Shown here one piece after another: positions 1-6,990 of a DNA stretch of 10,235 nucleotides (the stretch's first letter is position 1; the number at the start of each line of letters is the position of its first letter). Source of the stretch: Massilia sp. (GTDB lineage Bacteria; Pseudomonadota; Gammaproteobacteria; Burkholderiales; Burkholderiaceae_D); assembly GCA_028291845.1 (NCBI GenBank), contig JAQGNM010000463.1, forward strand, positions 1 to 10,235, given 5' to 3'. The translations under genes and the position numbers were made by a program. The notes beneath the pieces are model-generated. The model was not told where the DNA came from, did no database searches, and was given only the letters and a program-made list of their open reading frames with translations.

Positions 1-1490
1 TGGGCATCGCTGAGGAAGCTTGGTGCCTGCATCTCGTCAAGGTAACAGCGCACCAGCGAGGAAATGATCAACAAGTCCCTGCGTTGGCCCGGATTGACGT
101 CCGCTTTTGAAAATTCCGCCAGGCGCAGCATTTCCATGGCCTTGTCATGATGGCCCAGTTTTGAATCGAGGTACGCCTGCATCAGCTGCAAGGTGAGCTC
201 GCTGCGAACGGTCAGGTAGGGGAATTTCTTCAGGATATTTCTGGAATACCCGATCCCGCGCGAGAGCACCAATTCCCAGCCGCCGCCTTCACACACAATC
301 TGGATCGCAAGGCTTTGATCCTCTGCCGCCAGGGCATGGCCGATTGCCGCGATCAGGTCATGCTGTGCCAGCCAGCGCGCGGCTCGCCGATGCAGGTCCG
401 GCGCGCGCGCGGACGATGTCCGGTTCAGCCGCTGCACCAAAAACTCGGCGAACATGTGATGAAACCGATACCAGTCGCCGTTGTCGTCAAGTGGCACCAG
501 CAATGCATTGAAGTTGGCCAGCCGGTCCAGCAGTTCGGCACTATCGGTTTTCATACGCACCGAGTTCGCCAGATCGGCGTTGAGCCGGTCGAGTATCGAC
601 GTCTCCAGCACAAAGTCGCGCAGATCGTCCGGCAGGTCATTGACGACTTGCTCCACCAGGTATTCCGCCATCTCGGCGGTCTGGCCACTGAAATCCTTCA
701 ATCGATCGGGACTGCGTTTTCCCCTGTCAAGCCACAGCCGTGCCAGCTGCAGCGCCACCGCCCAGCCCTCGGTCCTGGCGTGCACCAGCGCCAGGTCGGA
801 CCGGCTGACCGCCGGCCCCAATATGGTCTGCGCCTCGACCTCCGAGAGTGCCAGATCGGACGCGTCCAGGTAATTGACCTGTCCCCGGGCATTCAGGGCC
901 GACACATGGAAGTTGGGGCGTTTGCGGCCGCTGACGGCAAGATGGGTCTTGTCTGCGCCCTTATCGATCAGCATTTCTACGATGGCATCAACAGCGGCGG
1001 ACTGCACGCGGTGATAGTCGTCCAGGATGATGAGGAGTTTGTTCGGCTGCCGTTCAATCGCCGACAACAGCCTGGTGACCACCCCTTGCACATTGGTCTC
1101 GATCGACGGGTTGCGTCCTGCCACGGCCAGCTTTCCCAGGTCCACGCCGGCGTCGCTGATCGAGCGAATCAGATAGGCCAGGAACCGGCCTGGTTCGCCA
1201 TCTTCCTCATCCAGAGACAGCCAGCTTGCATGGGTTCCCGGTCGCTCGGCCAGGCGGTTCGACCATTGGGTCAGCAGGGTAGTCTTGCCAAACCCCGGGG
1301 GCGATACCAGGATGGTGAGCCGGCGCACGGAGTTGACGCTGAGATGCTCGATCAGCCGCGTGCGGACCGTGATGGTGACATGCTGCTTTGGTGGCGTCAG
1401 CTTGCCCACCAGCAGCCAGTCCGCTACGATCTCGCCCGCGGAATCGTGGCTGCTGGTATCGCCTTGTTGGTCCGTGCCCCGCTTGGTCAT
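1..1490 (-). CDS. MalT/LAL-type ATP-dependent LuxR-family transcriptional regulator, N-terminal part (runs off left edge)
   Basis: An uninterrupted frame reads from ATG at 1490 to the left edge (496 codons seen); the C-terminal half lies outside the window. It matches the N-terminal STAND ATPase region of MalT-like regulators, which are usually about 900 residues and end in TPR-like repeats and a LuxR helix-turn-helix, neither visible here. Seen: Walker A SPPGFGKTT at about residues 63-71, preceded by the typical LTPPK segment (31-35); Walker B LLIILDDYH at about 152-160; the family's TEGWAVALQLA block near 240-250; and later helical, TPR-like sequence. An in-frame TAG about 30 bases upstream, with no other start codon between, fixes the start. 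The ribosome site is weak (GAGAAAG directly before ATG). In this family ATP and an inducer drive oligomerisation and promoter activation. Position downstream of the hydantoinase operon makes it a candidate regulator of that operon, but this is inference. Confidence 0.9.
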   Translation of the reverse strand, partial: MTKRGTDQQGDTSSHDSAGEIVADWLLVGKLTPPKQHVTITVRTRLIEHLSVNSVRRLTILVSPPGFGKTTLLTQWSNRLAERPGTHASWLSLDEEDGEPGRFLAYLIRSISDAGVDLGKLAVAGRNPSIETNVQGVVTRLLSAIERQPNKLLIILDDYHRVQSAAVDAIVEMLIDKGADKTHLAVSGRKRPNFHVSALNARGQVNYLDASDLALSEVEAQTILGPAVSRSDLALVHARTEGWAVALQLARLWLDRGKRSPDRLKDFSGQTAEMAEYLVEQVVNDLPDDLRDFVLETSILDRLNADLANSVRMKTDSAELLDRLANFNALLVPLDDNGDWYRFHHMFAEFLVQRLNRTSSARAPDLHRRAARWLAQHDLIAAIGHALAAEDQSLAIQIVCEGGGWELVLSRGIGYSRNILKKFPYLTVRSELTLQLMQAYLDSKLGHHDKAMEMLRLAEFSKADVNPGQRRDLLIISSLVRCYLDEMQAPSFLSDA

Positions 1491-1569
1491 CTTTCTCGCT
1501 CGAAGTCTGTATTCCGGCTGCTACGCCTGGGTTGAACCGTCGCAGCCACGTGACCGGCCGAACGGCAAT

Positions 1570-1583
1570 ATCTTCCATAAGAT
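1570..1583. repeat. Small inverted repeat upstream of the MalT-like regulator
   Basis: ATCTT and AAGAT form perfect 5-base arms around a 4-base spacer, about 80 bases upstream of the regulator start at 1490. It could be an operator half-site pair, but arms this short also arise by chance. Confidence 0.25.
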
Positions 1584-1584
1584 G

Positions 1585-1866
1585 TCATCTGCAATTGCTG
1601 TGCAGGGAGCGTCCTGCCTGCCACCTGCTTTCGTACTGGCGCAGGCGCTTGCTGCGCAGCGCGCCGGCAGCGTTTTGGTTATACACGCAGGCGGCGTCGT
1701 TGTCGATGATGAACAGGTCGGGCGGCAGGCCGAAGCTGCTGGCAGATCCATGCCCCAGGCTTTCATATTGGCGAGCAAAAATCCGCTGCCGCCCACGGCC
1801 AGCGCCTTGGCCGGAAAGTGGCGGCGCGGCGCAAACATCGAGGAGCGGAGAAGTGGGCATGGTCAT
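1585..1866 (-). pseudogene. Small reading frame of unknown function, possibly a frameshifted remnant
   Basis: A minus-strand frame opens at ATG 1866, with AAGG five bases upstream, and runs 93 codons to TGA at 1585. I do not recognise the product. Its last part (about 1740-1600; for example GLPPDLFIIDNDAACVYNQN) has codons ending almost always in G or C, as in real genes of this window. Between about 1838 and 1743 that codon signature moves to a different frame (RHFPAKALAVGGSGFLLAN...AWGMDL), while the frame opened at 1866 turns irregular. Restoring one base near 1741 would join the two good segments as ...GMDLP-SSFGLPP.... The parsimonious reading is a short gene or gene fragment with one or two single-base indels. 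Alternatively it is an intact small orphan frame, or chance. No domain assigned; confidence is low. Confidence 0.35.
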
Positions 1867-1970
1867 GGGTACCTTGGAGGACGTGAATGAAGCCGGTACG
1901 GTGCGGCTGCCGACAGCGGTAACCCAGCAAGACCCATGCCACGTGGAAAAGTGCACAAAGCCGCCGCATT

Positions 1971-1985
1971 GCACTGCCACAGTGC
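1971..1985. repeat. Perfect 6-base inverted repeat 50-65 bases after hyuB-1
   Basis: GCACTG and CAGTGC flank a three-base spacer, able to form a short hairpin in the transcript leaving hyuB-1. No T-run follows on the minus strand, so it is not a standard intrinsic terminator; it could at most be an RNA-stabilising stem. Confidence 0.35.
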
Positions 1986-1993
1986 GCTCACCT

Positions 1994-2013
1994 TGCGCGC
2001 GTGCGCGTGCGCG
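1994..2013. repeat. Alternating pyrimidine-purine (GC/GT) tract
   Basis: Twenty bases alternate strictly pyrimidine-purine, nearly all CG and TG steps, starting 24 bases beyond the hyuB-1 stop. Tracts of this type can adopt Z-form DNA under negative supercoiling. Function unknown; a repeat-slippage origin is equally possible. Confidence 0.5.
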
Positions 2014-2036
2014 GCGCCGGGCGTCCTGCAATGGGC

Positions 2037-3707
2037 TCATTTGACGTAGCCGAACGCGGAAGCGGCCTGGGCCTGCGTGATGTAGCCGTTACGCAGGTCG
2101 CTTTCAAGCGCCTCGCGCGAGCGCTCGTGCGGGTTGCCGAAGCCGCCACCGGTGCCGGTGACGATGCGGATCAGTTCACCGGCCCGCACCGGCACGCCGG
2201 TCGCCATCGTCGCCCGTTCGACCGCGCCGTCCAGTCGGTGGATTTCCGCGCGGTTGGCAGAGCCGCTCTGGCCACCTTGCGCGCCCCATGGGAGCGAATC
2301 GGTGCGGCTGTACGTCACCGTCAGGTAGGCCTCGGCTGCGGTGACACGGTAGTCGAGCACGACGCCTTTGCCACCGCAGAATTTGCCGGCCCCGCCATCT
2401 TCATTGTGGAAGGCGTACTGTTCAATCTGCACGCCGTAGCGCGATTCGGCCAGCTCGACCGGGATGTTGTAGGTCTCGCCGTTGGCGCAGCAGAACAGGC
2501 CGTTCACGCCGTCGCGTTCATGCGTGGCGCCCCAGCCGCCCAGCAACGGTTCACCGAAAACAAAGAAGCGGCCGTTGTCGGGGTGGACGCCGGCCAGGAA
2601 GGTGCCGCAAACGGAACGGTAGTGGCCCGCGGGCAGCCTGGTCGGCATGGCCGGCAGCAGGGCCTTCCATACCAGCTCGATGCATGCGACCAGCGATTCA
2701 TAGTACATCGACATGGGCGCCGGGCTTTGCGCGGTCAGCATCGTGCCGTCGGGACAGACGATCTTGACATGCCGGAAGCAACCGCCGTTGGCAGGCAGGT
2801 CCGGGTCGGTGACCGCCTTCAGGGCGTAGCGTACCGCCGTGATCAGCCCCGTGCGGCTGGTGTTGATCGGCCCCGGCGCCTGCGGGTCGGTGCCGGTGAA
2901 GTCGACCGTGACGTCGCCGGCCTTCAGCGTGACCTTGACACGGATCGTGAATGGCCCGTTGCCAAGGCCGTCCGCTTCGATGATGTCTTCGGCGGAAAAT
3001 TCGCCGTCGGGCAGGTCTTCGAGCTGGCGCTTGGTCATGCGTTCGCTGTAGTCGAGCAAGTCGCGCATCGCGTCCAGAGCGACGTCGTCGCCATAGCGCC
3101 CGAAGATCTCGAGGATGCGCTGCTCGCCCGTGCGCGCCGCCGCGACGCCGGCGTGCATGTCGCCGATGGTCTGGTTCGGCATGCGCACGTTGGCCTGGAT
3201 GATCTTGACCAGGCTCTCGTTGAGGCGGCCCTGGTCGTACAGCTTCAGGAAGCGCATGTGCAGGCCTTCCTGGAAGATTTCGCGCGCGGTCGTCGAGACG
3301 CTGCCGGCGTCCTTGCCACCGATCTCGGTCCAGTGGGACTTGTTGACGGTGAACGCAACGAGCTTGTCCTTGAAAAACACCGGGACGATGATCGCCACGT
3401 CCGACAGGTGGGTGCCGCCGCCTTCGTACGGCGTATTGGTGATGATCACGTCGCCGGACGCGAGCTTGTCGCCGGGATAGTGCAGCAGCGCGCTCTGGAC
3501 CGCCGTGTCGAGCGTCGCAAGGAAGGACGACACGCCATTGCCCTGGGCGATCAGCTCGCCGCTGGCGTCGGTCAGGCCGACCGCGAAATCGGTGGTTTCG
3601 TAGATGATCGGGCTCATGCTGGTGCGGATCATCACCTGGAACATCTCCTGGCCGATCGCGGTCATGGAGTCTTTGATGACCTGCAGTGTTACCGGATCGT
3701 GTTTCAT
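2037..3707 (-). CDS. hyuB: Hydantoinase B/oxoprolinase family subunit, copy 1
   Basis: A 556-residue protein of normal length for HyuB (N-methylhydantoinase beta / 5-oxoprolinase C-terminal half). It works as a soluble partner of HyuA: HyuA activates the substrate with ATP, and HyuB carries the second catalytic site for opening the cyclic amide. Family blocks seen: SPIIYE (32-37), LTDASGELIAQ (45-55), NTPYEGGGTHLSD (91-103), SHWTEIGGK (124-132), RMPN and GDMHAGVAA (175-190), GPINTSR (279-285), RLPAGHYRS (357-365), GGWG (390-393) and the C-terminal glycine-rich GTGGGFGNP (518-526). Two positions differ from HyuB-2: T92 where HyuB-2 has Asp, and C444 where HyuB-2 has Arg. ATG overlaps the hyuA-1 stop as ATGA, with GAGG seven bases upstream, so translation is coupled to HyuA-1. 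Last gene of the operon. The precise substrate cannot be assigned. Confidence 0.93.
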   Translation of the reverse strand: MKHDPVTLQVIKDSMTAIGQEMFQVMIRTSMSPIIYETTDFAVGLTDASGELIAQGNGVSSFLATLDTAVQSALLHYPGDKLASGDVIITNTPYEGGGTHLSDVAIIVPVFFKDKLVAFTVNKSHWTEIGGKDAGSVSTTAREIFQEGLHMRFLKLYDQGRLNESLVKIIQANVRMPNQTIGDMHAGVAAARTGEQRILEIFGRYGDDVALDAMRDLLDYSERMTKRQLEDLPDGEFSAEDIIEADGLGNGPFTIRVKVTLKAGDVTVDFTGTDPQAPGPINTSRTGLITAVRYALKAVTDPDLPANGGCFRHVKIVCPDGTMLTAQSPAPMSMYYESLVACIELVWKALLPAMPTRLPAGHYRSVCGTFLAGVHPDNGRFFVFGEPLLGGWGATHERDGVNGLFCCANGETYNIPVELAESRYGVQIEQYAFHNEDGGAGKFCGGKGVVLDYRVTAAEAYLTVTYSRTDSLPWGAQGGQSGSANRAEIHRLDGAVERATMATGVPVRAGELIRIVTGTGGGFGNPHERSREALESDLRNGYITQAQAASAFGYVK

Positions 3708-5785
3708 GATGTGGCCTCGCGCAGTTCGATGATCAGGTTTCCGTAGGCATCGACCGTCAACTGGTGACCTGGCGAAAGCGCCATGGATGAGGTGCTGTCT
3801 TGAACGATGGCCGGTCCGACCAGGGTCATTCCCGGCTCCAGGAAATCCGCGGCATAAACAGCGGCCGTCTGGACGCCGTCATGTTCAAAAAAGGCCTCGC
3901 GGGTTCCCCTCTGGGCATCCTTGAGCGTAAAGTTCTTCGATTCGCGGAACTGTGGTTTTGGCTTCTCGACCGAGGCGCCGGCCACCAGGTGAAAATTCAC
4001 CAGTTCGACCGCCGCGTCCGCGAGGCGGAAGGTGTAGCGCTTCTCATGGTCGGCGTGGAAACTGGCGATCACGGTGTCGATATCGGCGCTGTTGCCGAGC
4101 GCCGCCAGGTCGAGCTTGATTTTGACGGTGTGCTCCTGGCCGGCGTAACGCAGGTCGACGTAGTGTTCGAAATACGGCTGGACGTCGGCCATGCCGGAGC
4201 CGCGGAAATCCTGCATGGCTTCGCCTTCCATGGTCGTGAAGACGGCGATGATTTCTTGCGCTGCCGATGCGTGCAGTTCCATGATCCGCGTTTGCGTGTA
4301 GTCGCGGCGAATGTCGGTGAGCAGCATTCCCCATGCCGAAAAGACCGCCGCATTGGCCGGGATGATGACCCGTGGTATCCCGAGCTCTTCCGCCAGTTCG
4401 ATTGCGTGCAGCGCGCCGCCGCCGCCAAACGCCATCAGGACGAAGTCGCGCGGGTCGTAGCCCTTGTTGGTCGAAACCAGTTTCAAGGCGTTGACCATGT
4501 TGGCGTTGGCGATGCGCAGCACGCCCTGGGCAGCCTGCCGCGCGGACAGGCCAAGCTTGTCGCCGAGTGCGGCAAAGGCCGCTTCGACCTGCCCCATATC
4601 GGGCGCGACCGCTCCCTGCAGGAACTGTTGCGGATCGATCCGTCCGAGGAACAGATTGGCGTCGGTGGTGGTGGGCAAGACCCCGCCGCGACCGTAGGCC
4701 ACCGGACCTGGCTTGGCACCGGCGCTCTTCGGCCCGACCTGCAGGCGGCCACCTGCGTCGACGCTGGCGATGCTGCCGCCGCCATTGCCGATTTCAACCA
4801 GGTCGATGACCGCCGTTTGAATCGGATATCCCGGGTTCTTGCTGGTGCGTTCGATGTGGTATTCGGTCGATACCGGCAAACGGCCTTCGCTGATCAATGT
4901 GCACTTTGCCGTCGTGCCGCCGACGTCGAGCGCAATGATGTTGTGCTCGCCGATCAGGTCGCCCAGGGCGCGTGCCGCCAGCATGCCGCTGGCCGCCCCG
5001 GATTCCACCATCGAGACCGGATTGCGCAAGGCGCCCTGCAGGCTGGTCATGCCGCCGTTCGATTGCATGAGGTAAAGCGCGCCCACGAATGCCTGGTCCG
5101 ATAATCCCTGGCGCAACAAGCCCAGGTAATGGCTCACCACTGGCGACACGTACGCCGACGCGACGGTCGTGTTGCTGCGCTCGTACTCGCGCCATTCGCG
5201 CGAAATCTCGGACGACGCCACCACCGGGATGTCCGGCAGCAGGGCCCGCAGTTCCTTCGCGATCGCCTGTTCGTTCGCCGGATTGCGATAGGCGTGCAGG
5301 CAGCAGATGGCGATCGCCTCGACACCGAGTGTCTTGATGTGTGCCGCGATGCCGGCAAGTTCTTCGAGCTGGGCCGGGGTCTGGATTTCGCCGCGATGGT
5401 TGACCCTTTCGCTCACCTCGAAGCGCAGTTGGCGCTCGACGAAGGAAGCCGGTTTGGTGAAGTTCAGGTTGAACAGGTCCGGCCGGTTGCCGCGCGCGAT
5501 CTCGAGCACGTCGCGAAAGCCGCGGGTGGTGATCAGCGCGGTCTTGGCGCCGCGCCGCTCGGTGAGCACATTGATGACGATGGTGGCGCCGTGCGCCAGC
5601 ATGTCGATGGACGCCGCCGGGACGCCGCAGCGCGAAATGGCGTCGATCACGCCCTTTTCAAACGCGCCCGGCGTGGTATCGACCTTGAGCGTCTTCAGGC
5701 GACCGCTCATCGTCTCGGAATCATATTCGAACAAGACGAGGTCGGTGAAGGTACCGCCGACGTCGGTCGCTACGTGAATGGACAT
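3704..5785 (-). CDS. hyuA: Hydantoinase A/oxoprolinase family ATP-dependent subunit, copy 1
   Basis: A 693-residue protein of full family length, with an N-terminal Hydant_A_N domain followed by the Hydantoinase_A domain of the actin/hexokinase ATPase fold. Seen: phosphate-binding DVGGTFTD at 8-15; HGATIVINVLTERRG at 65-79 with GFRDVLEIARGNRPDLF following; second phosphate motif LDVGGTTAK at 286-294; EIGNGGGSIA at 331-340; GPKSAGAKPGPVAYG at 351-365; TDANLFLGRIDP at 374-385; AFGGGGALHA at 452-461; and the usual C-terminal EPGMTLVGPAI at 650-660. It should phosphorylate a cyclic amide (or similar) for HyuB. The frame stays open to 5830, but I choose ATG 5785: AGGAAG lies five bases upstream, and homologues start just before DVGGTFTD. 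It follows the FAD enzyme by 54 bases and overlaps hyuB-1 by four. Substrate (hydantoin, lactam, oxoproline or ketone) is undetermined. Confidence 0.94.
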   Translation of the reverse strand: MSIHVATDVGGTFTDLVLFEYDSETMSGRLKTLKVDTTPGAFEKGVIDAISRCGVPAASIDMLAHGATIVINVLTERRGAKTALITTRGFRDVLEIARGNRPDLFNLNFTKPASFVERQLRFEVSERVNHRGEIQTPAQLEELAGIAAHIKTLGVEAIAICCLHAYRNPANEQAIAKELRALLPDIPVVASSEISREWREYERSNTTVASAYVSPVVSHYLGLLRQGLSDQAFVGALYLMQSNGGMTSLQGALRNPVSMVESGAASGMLAARALGDLIGEHNIIALDVGGTTAKCTLISEGRLPVSTEYHIERTSKNPGYPIQTAVIDLVEIGNGGGSIASVDAGGRLQVGPKSAGAKPGPVAYGRGGVLPTTTDANLFLGRIDPQQFLQGAVAPDMGQVEAAFAALGDKLGLSARQAAQGVLRIANANMVNALKLVSTNKGYDPRDFVLMAFGGGGALHAIELAEELGIPRVIIPANAAVFSAWGMLLTDIRRDYTQTRIMELHASAAQEIIAVFTTMEGEAMQDFRGSGMADVQPYFEHYVDLRYAGQEHTVKIKLDLAALGNSADIDTVIASFHADHEKRYTFRLADAAVELVNFHLVAGASVEKPKPQFRESKNFTLKDAQRGTREAFFEHDGVQTAAVYAADFLEPGMTLVGPAIVQDSTSSMALSPGHQLTVDAYGNLIIELREATS

Positions 5786-5790
5786 GGTTG

Positions 5791-5796
5791 CTTCCT
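5791..5796 (-). promoter_or_regulatory. Ribosome binding site that decides the hyuA-1 start
   Basis: AGGAAG on the minus strand, five bases before ATG 5785. The upstream in-frame ATG at 5830 would add 15 residues unlike the family, so this site supports the shorter protein. Confidence 0.75.
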
Positions 5797-5830
5797 GCTG
5801 ATGTTGGTCAGTGCGGTGGACACGCGGCAC

Positions 5831-5859
5831 GGCGCCACATTAAACAGAATGCAGGCGCC
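5831..5859. repeat. Paired GGCGCC sites around the stop of the FAD enzyme gene
   Basis: Two copies of the self-complementary hexamer GGCGCC lie 17 bases apart and bracket the TAA stop at 5840-5842. They could form a 6-base stem in the intercistronic RNA, with no T-run after it. Could be a stability element or chance in GC-rich DNA. Confidence 0.25.
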
Positions 5860-6976
5860 CCGGACCAAGCGCCTGCGCATCGATACCGAATTGCGCGAGC
5901 TCTTGCGGCACCGGCAGTCCACGCAGCATGGCCGAATAAAGCTGACCGGCGGCGGGTGCGGTCTGTATGCCGTAACCGCCCTGCGCCGCGGCCCAGAAAA
6001 AGCCCGGCACCAGCGGATCGAAGCCGCCCACGAACTCGCCGTCGCCAACGAACGAGCGCAGGCCGGCCCAGACATGACTGGGGCGTCGAACGATCAAGGT
6101 GGTCAGTTCCTGGATGTTGTCGATGGCGATAGCGATATCGAGTTCCTCGGCCTGCACGTCATGCGGCTCGACCAGATCTTCATTGGCCGGCGAGCCGAGC
6201 AACATGCCGGCATCCGGTTTGACGTAAAAGGAATGTTCGACATCCATGAACATCGGCCAGCGCGAACTGTCGACCCCTTGCGGCGGCGCAAACATCAGCG
6301 CCGAGCGCCGCTTCGGCATCAGCCCGATCGGGGATGCGCCGGCCATCGCACCGATGACATCGGCCCAGGCACCAGCCGCATTGATCAGTATCGGCGCGCG
6401 ATAGCTGCCTTGGCTGGTGGCGACCTCCCAAACATCATCCACGCGCTTCAAGCCCGATACTTCGGCATCGCTGAACAGTTTGCTGCCGTTGCTGCGAGCA
6501 CCACGCAAAAATCCCTGGTGTAAGCCGTGCACATCGATATCCGAGGCATCGGCTTCATACACCGCGCCGAGCAGATTTTCCGGGCGCAATACCGGCACGC
6601 GACGACAGGTTGCAGCCGCGTCCAGACGTTCCACATCGCGCGTCACCGAGCGCACCAGGGCTTCATGCGCATCGAGTGCCGCCTCCTGCCCGCGGGTGGC
6701 GAAGAACAGCGCACCGCGTGGCGTCAACAGTGCATGCTCACAGAAGCCTGCCGGAGGCCGGTCGAAAAATGCGCGGCTGGCGCGGGTCAGCGCGCGTACT
6801 TGCGGCGGCCCATAACTGGCCATGAACAGCGCCGCCGAGCGGCCCGTGCTGTGATAGCCGGGTTGCACTTCGCGCTCCAGAACGATCACGGTGCCATGCT
6901 GCGACAGCCAGTACGCAATCGACGCGCCGGCAATGCCTGCGCCGATGACGATGTAGTCGGTTTGTGTTTTGCTCAT
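5840..6976 (-). CDS. FAD-dependent D-amino-acid dehydrogenase/oxidase, DauA (D-arginine dehydrogenase)-like
   Basis: A 378-residue DAO-family flavoprotein. Seen: N-terminal FAD dinucleotide fold with GAGIAGAS at 12-19, and E34 ending the second strand (VLERE); GYHSTGRSAA (40-49) for FAD contact; LINAAGAWAD (197-206); and C-terminal AGLRSFV (304-310) and GGYGIQT (333-339). Compared from memory with Pseudomonas aeruginosa D-arginine dehydrogenase, it aligns with a constant two-residue offset and keeps R224, Y251 and R307, the residues that hold the substrate carboxylate. However, the residues aligned with H48, T50 and E87 are L50, M52 and A89, so a guanidinium substrate is unlikely. It probably oxidises a D-, glycine-like or N-substituted amino acid, passing electrons to quinones or O2. 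No signal peptide or clear membrane segment. It sits between the amidohydrolase (14-base gap; AGGGA 11 bases upstream) and hyuA-1 (54-base gap), fitting the last oxidative step of a cyclic-amide pathway. Confidence 0.88.
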   Translation of the reverse strand: MSKTQTDYIVIGAGIAGASIAYWLSQHGTVIVLEREVQPGYHSTGRSAALFMASYGPPQVRALTRASRAFFDRPPAGFCEHALLTPRGALFFATRGQEAALDAHEALVRSVTRDVERLDAAATCRRVPVLRPENLLGAVYEADASDIDVHGLHQGFLRGARSNGSKLFSDAEVSGLKRVDDVWEVATSQGSYRAPILINAAGAWADVIGAMAGASPIGLMPKRRSALMFAPPQGVDSSRWPMFMDVEHSFYVKPDAGMLLGSPANEDLVEPHDVQAEELDIAIAIDNIQELTTLIVRRPSHVWAGLRSFVGDGEFVGGFDPLVPGFFWAAAQGGYGIQTAPAAGQLYSAMLRGLPVPQELAQFGIDAQALGPGRLHSV

Positions 6977-6990
6977 GTCCGGACATTTCC

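Larger units (their letters stand above)
1491..2036. other. Intergenic gap of 546 bases between hyuB-1 and the MalT-like regulator
   Basis: No confident gene is visible. The stretch contains a 20-base alternating pyrimidine-purine tract (1994-2013), a short perfect inverted repeat (1971-1985), a coding-like but apparently phase-switched small reading frame on the minus strand (1585-1866), and a small inverted repeat (1570-1583) upstream of the regulator start. Any promoter of the regulator should lie here. The best sigma70-like pair I see on the minus strand (TTGCAG, 16 bases, GATATT) matches consensus poorly, so I do not call it. No GC stem followed by a T-run is present after hyuB-1. Confidence 0.7.

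Noticed and set aside
315..1535. 406-codon open frame on the plus strand
   Set aside because: It is antisense to the MalT-like regulator, whose Walker motifs are clear; the product has no family features. Long antisense frames are common in GC-rich genes.
1971..1985. Intrinsic terminator after hyuB-1
   Set aside because: The stem is only 6 base pairs and is followed by mixed sequence rather than a run of T on the transcribed strand.
1585..2040. Minus-strand frame starting at ATG 2040, overlapping the hyuB-1 stop as ATGA
   Set aside because: The overlap looks like coupling, but the first 60 codons pass through the low-complexity GC tract and are not protein-like; only the part after 1866 is listed, as a doubtful remnant.
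2001..3746. 581-codon open frame on the plus strand
   Set aside because: Exactly antisense to hyuB-1; the composition (Arg, Val, Ala, Asp, His) is typical of a shadow frame.
3800..6523. Two long plus-strand frames (3800-5104 and 5129-6523)
   Set aside because: Antisense to hyuA-1 and the FAD enzyme gene, without recognisable motifs or plausible ribosome sites.
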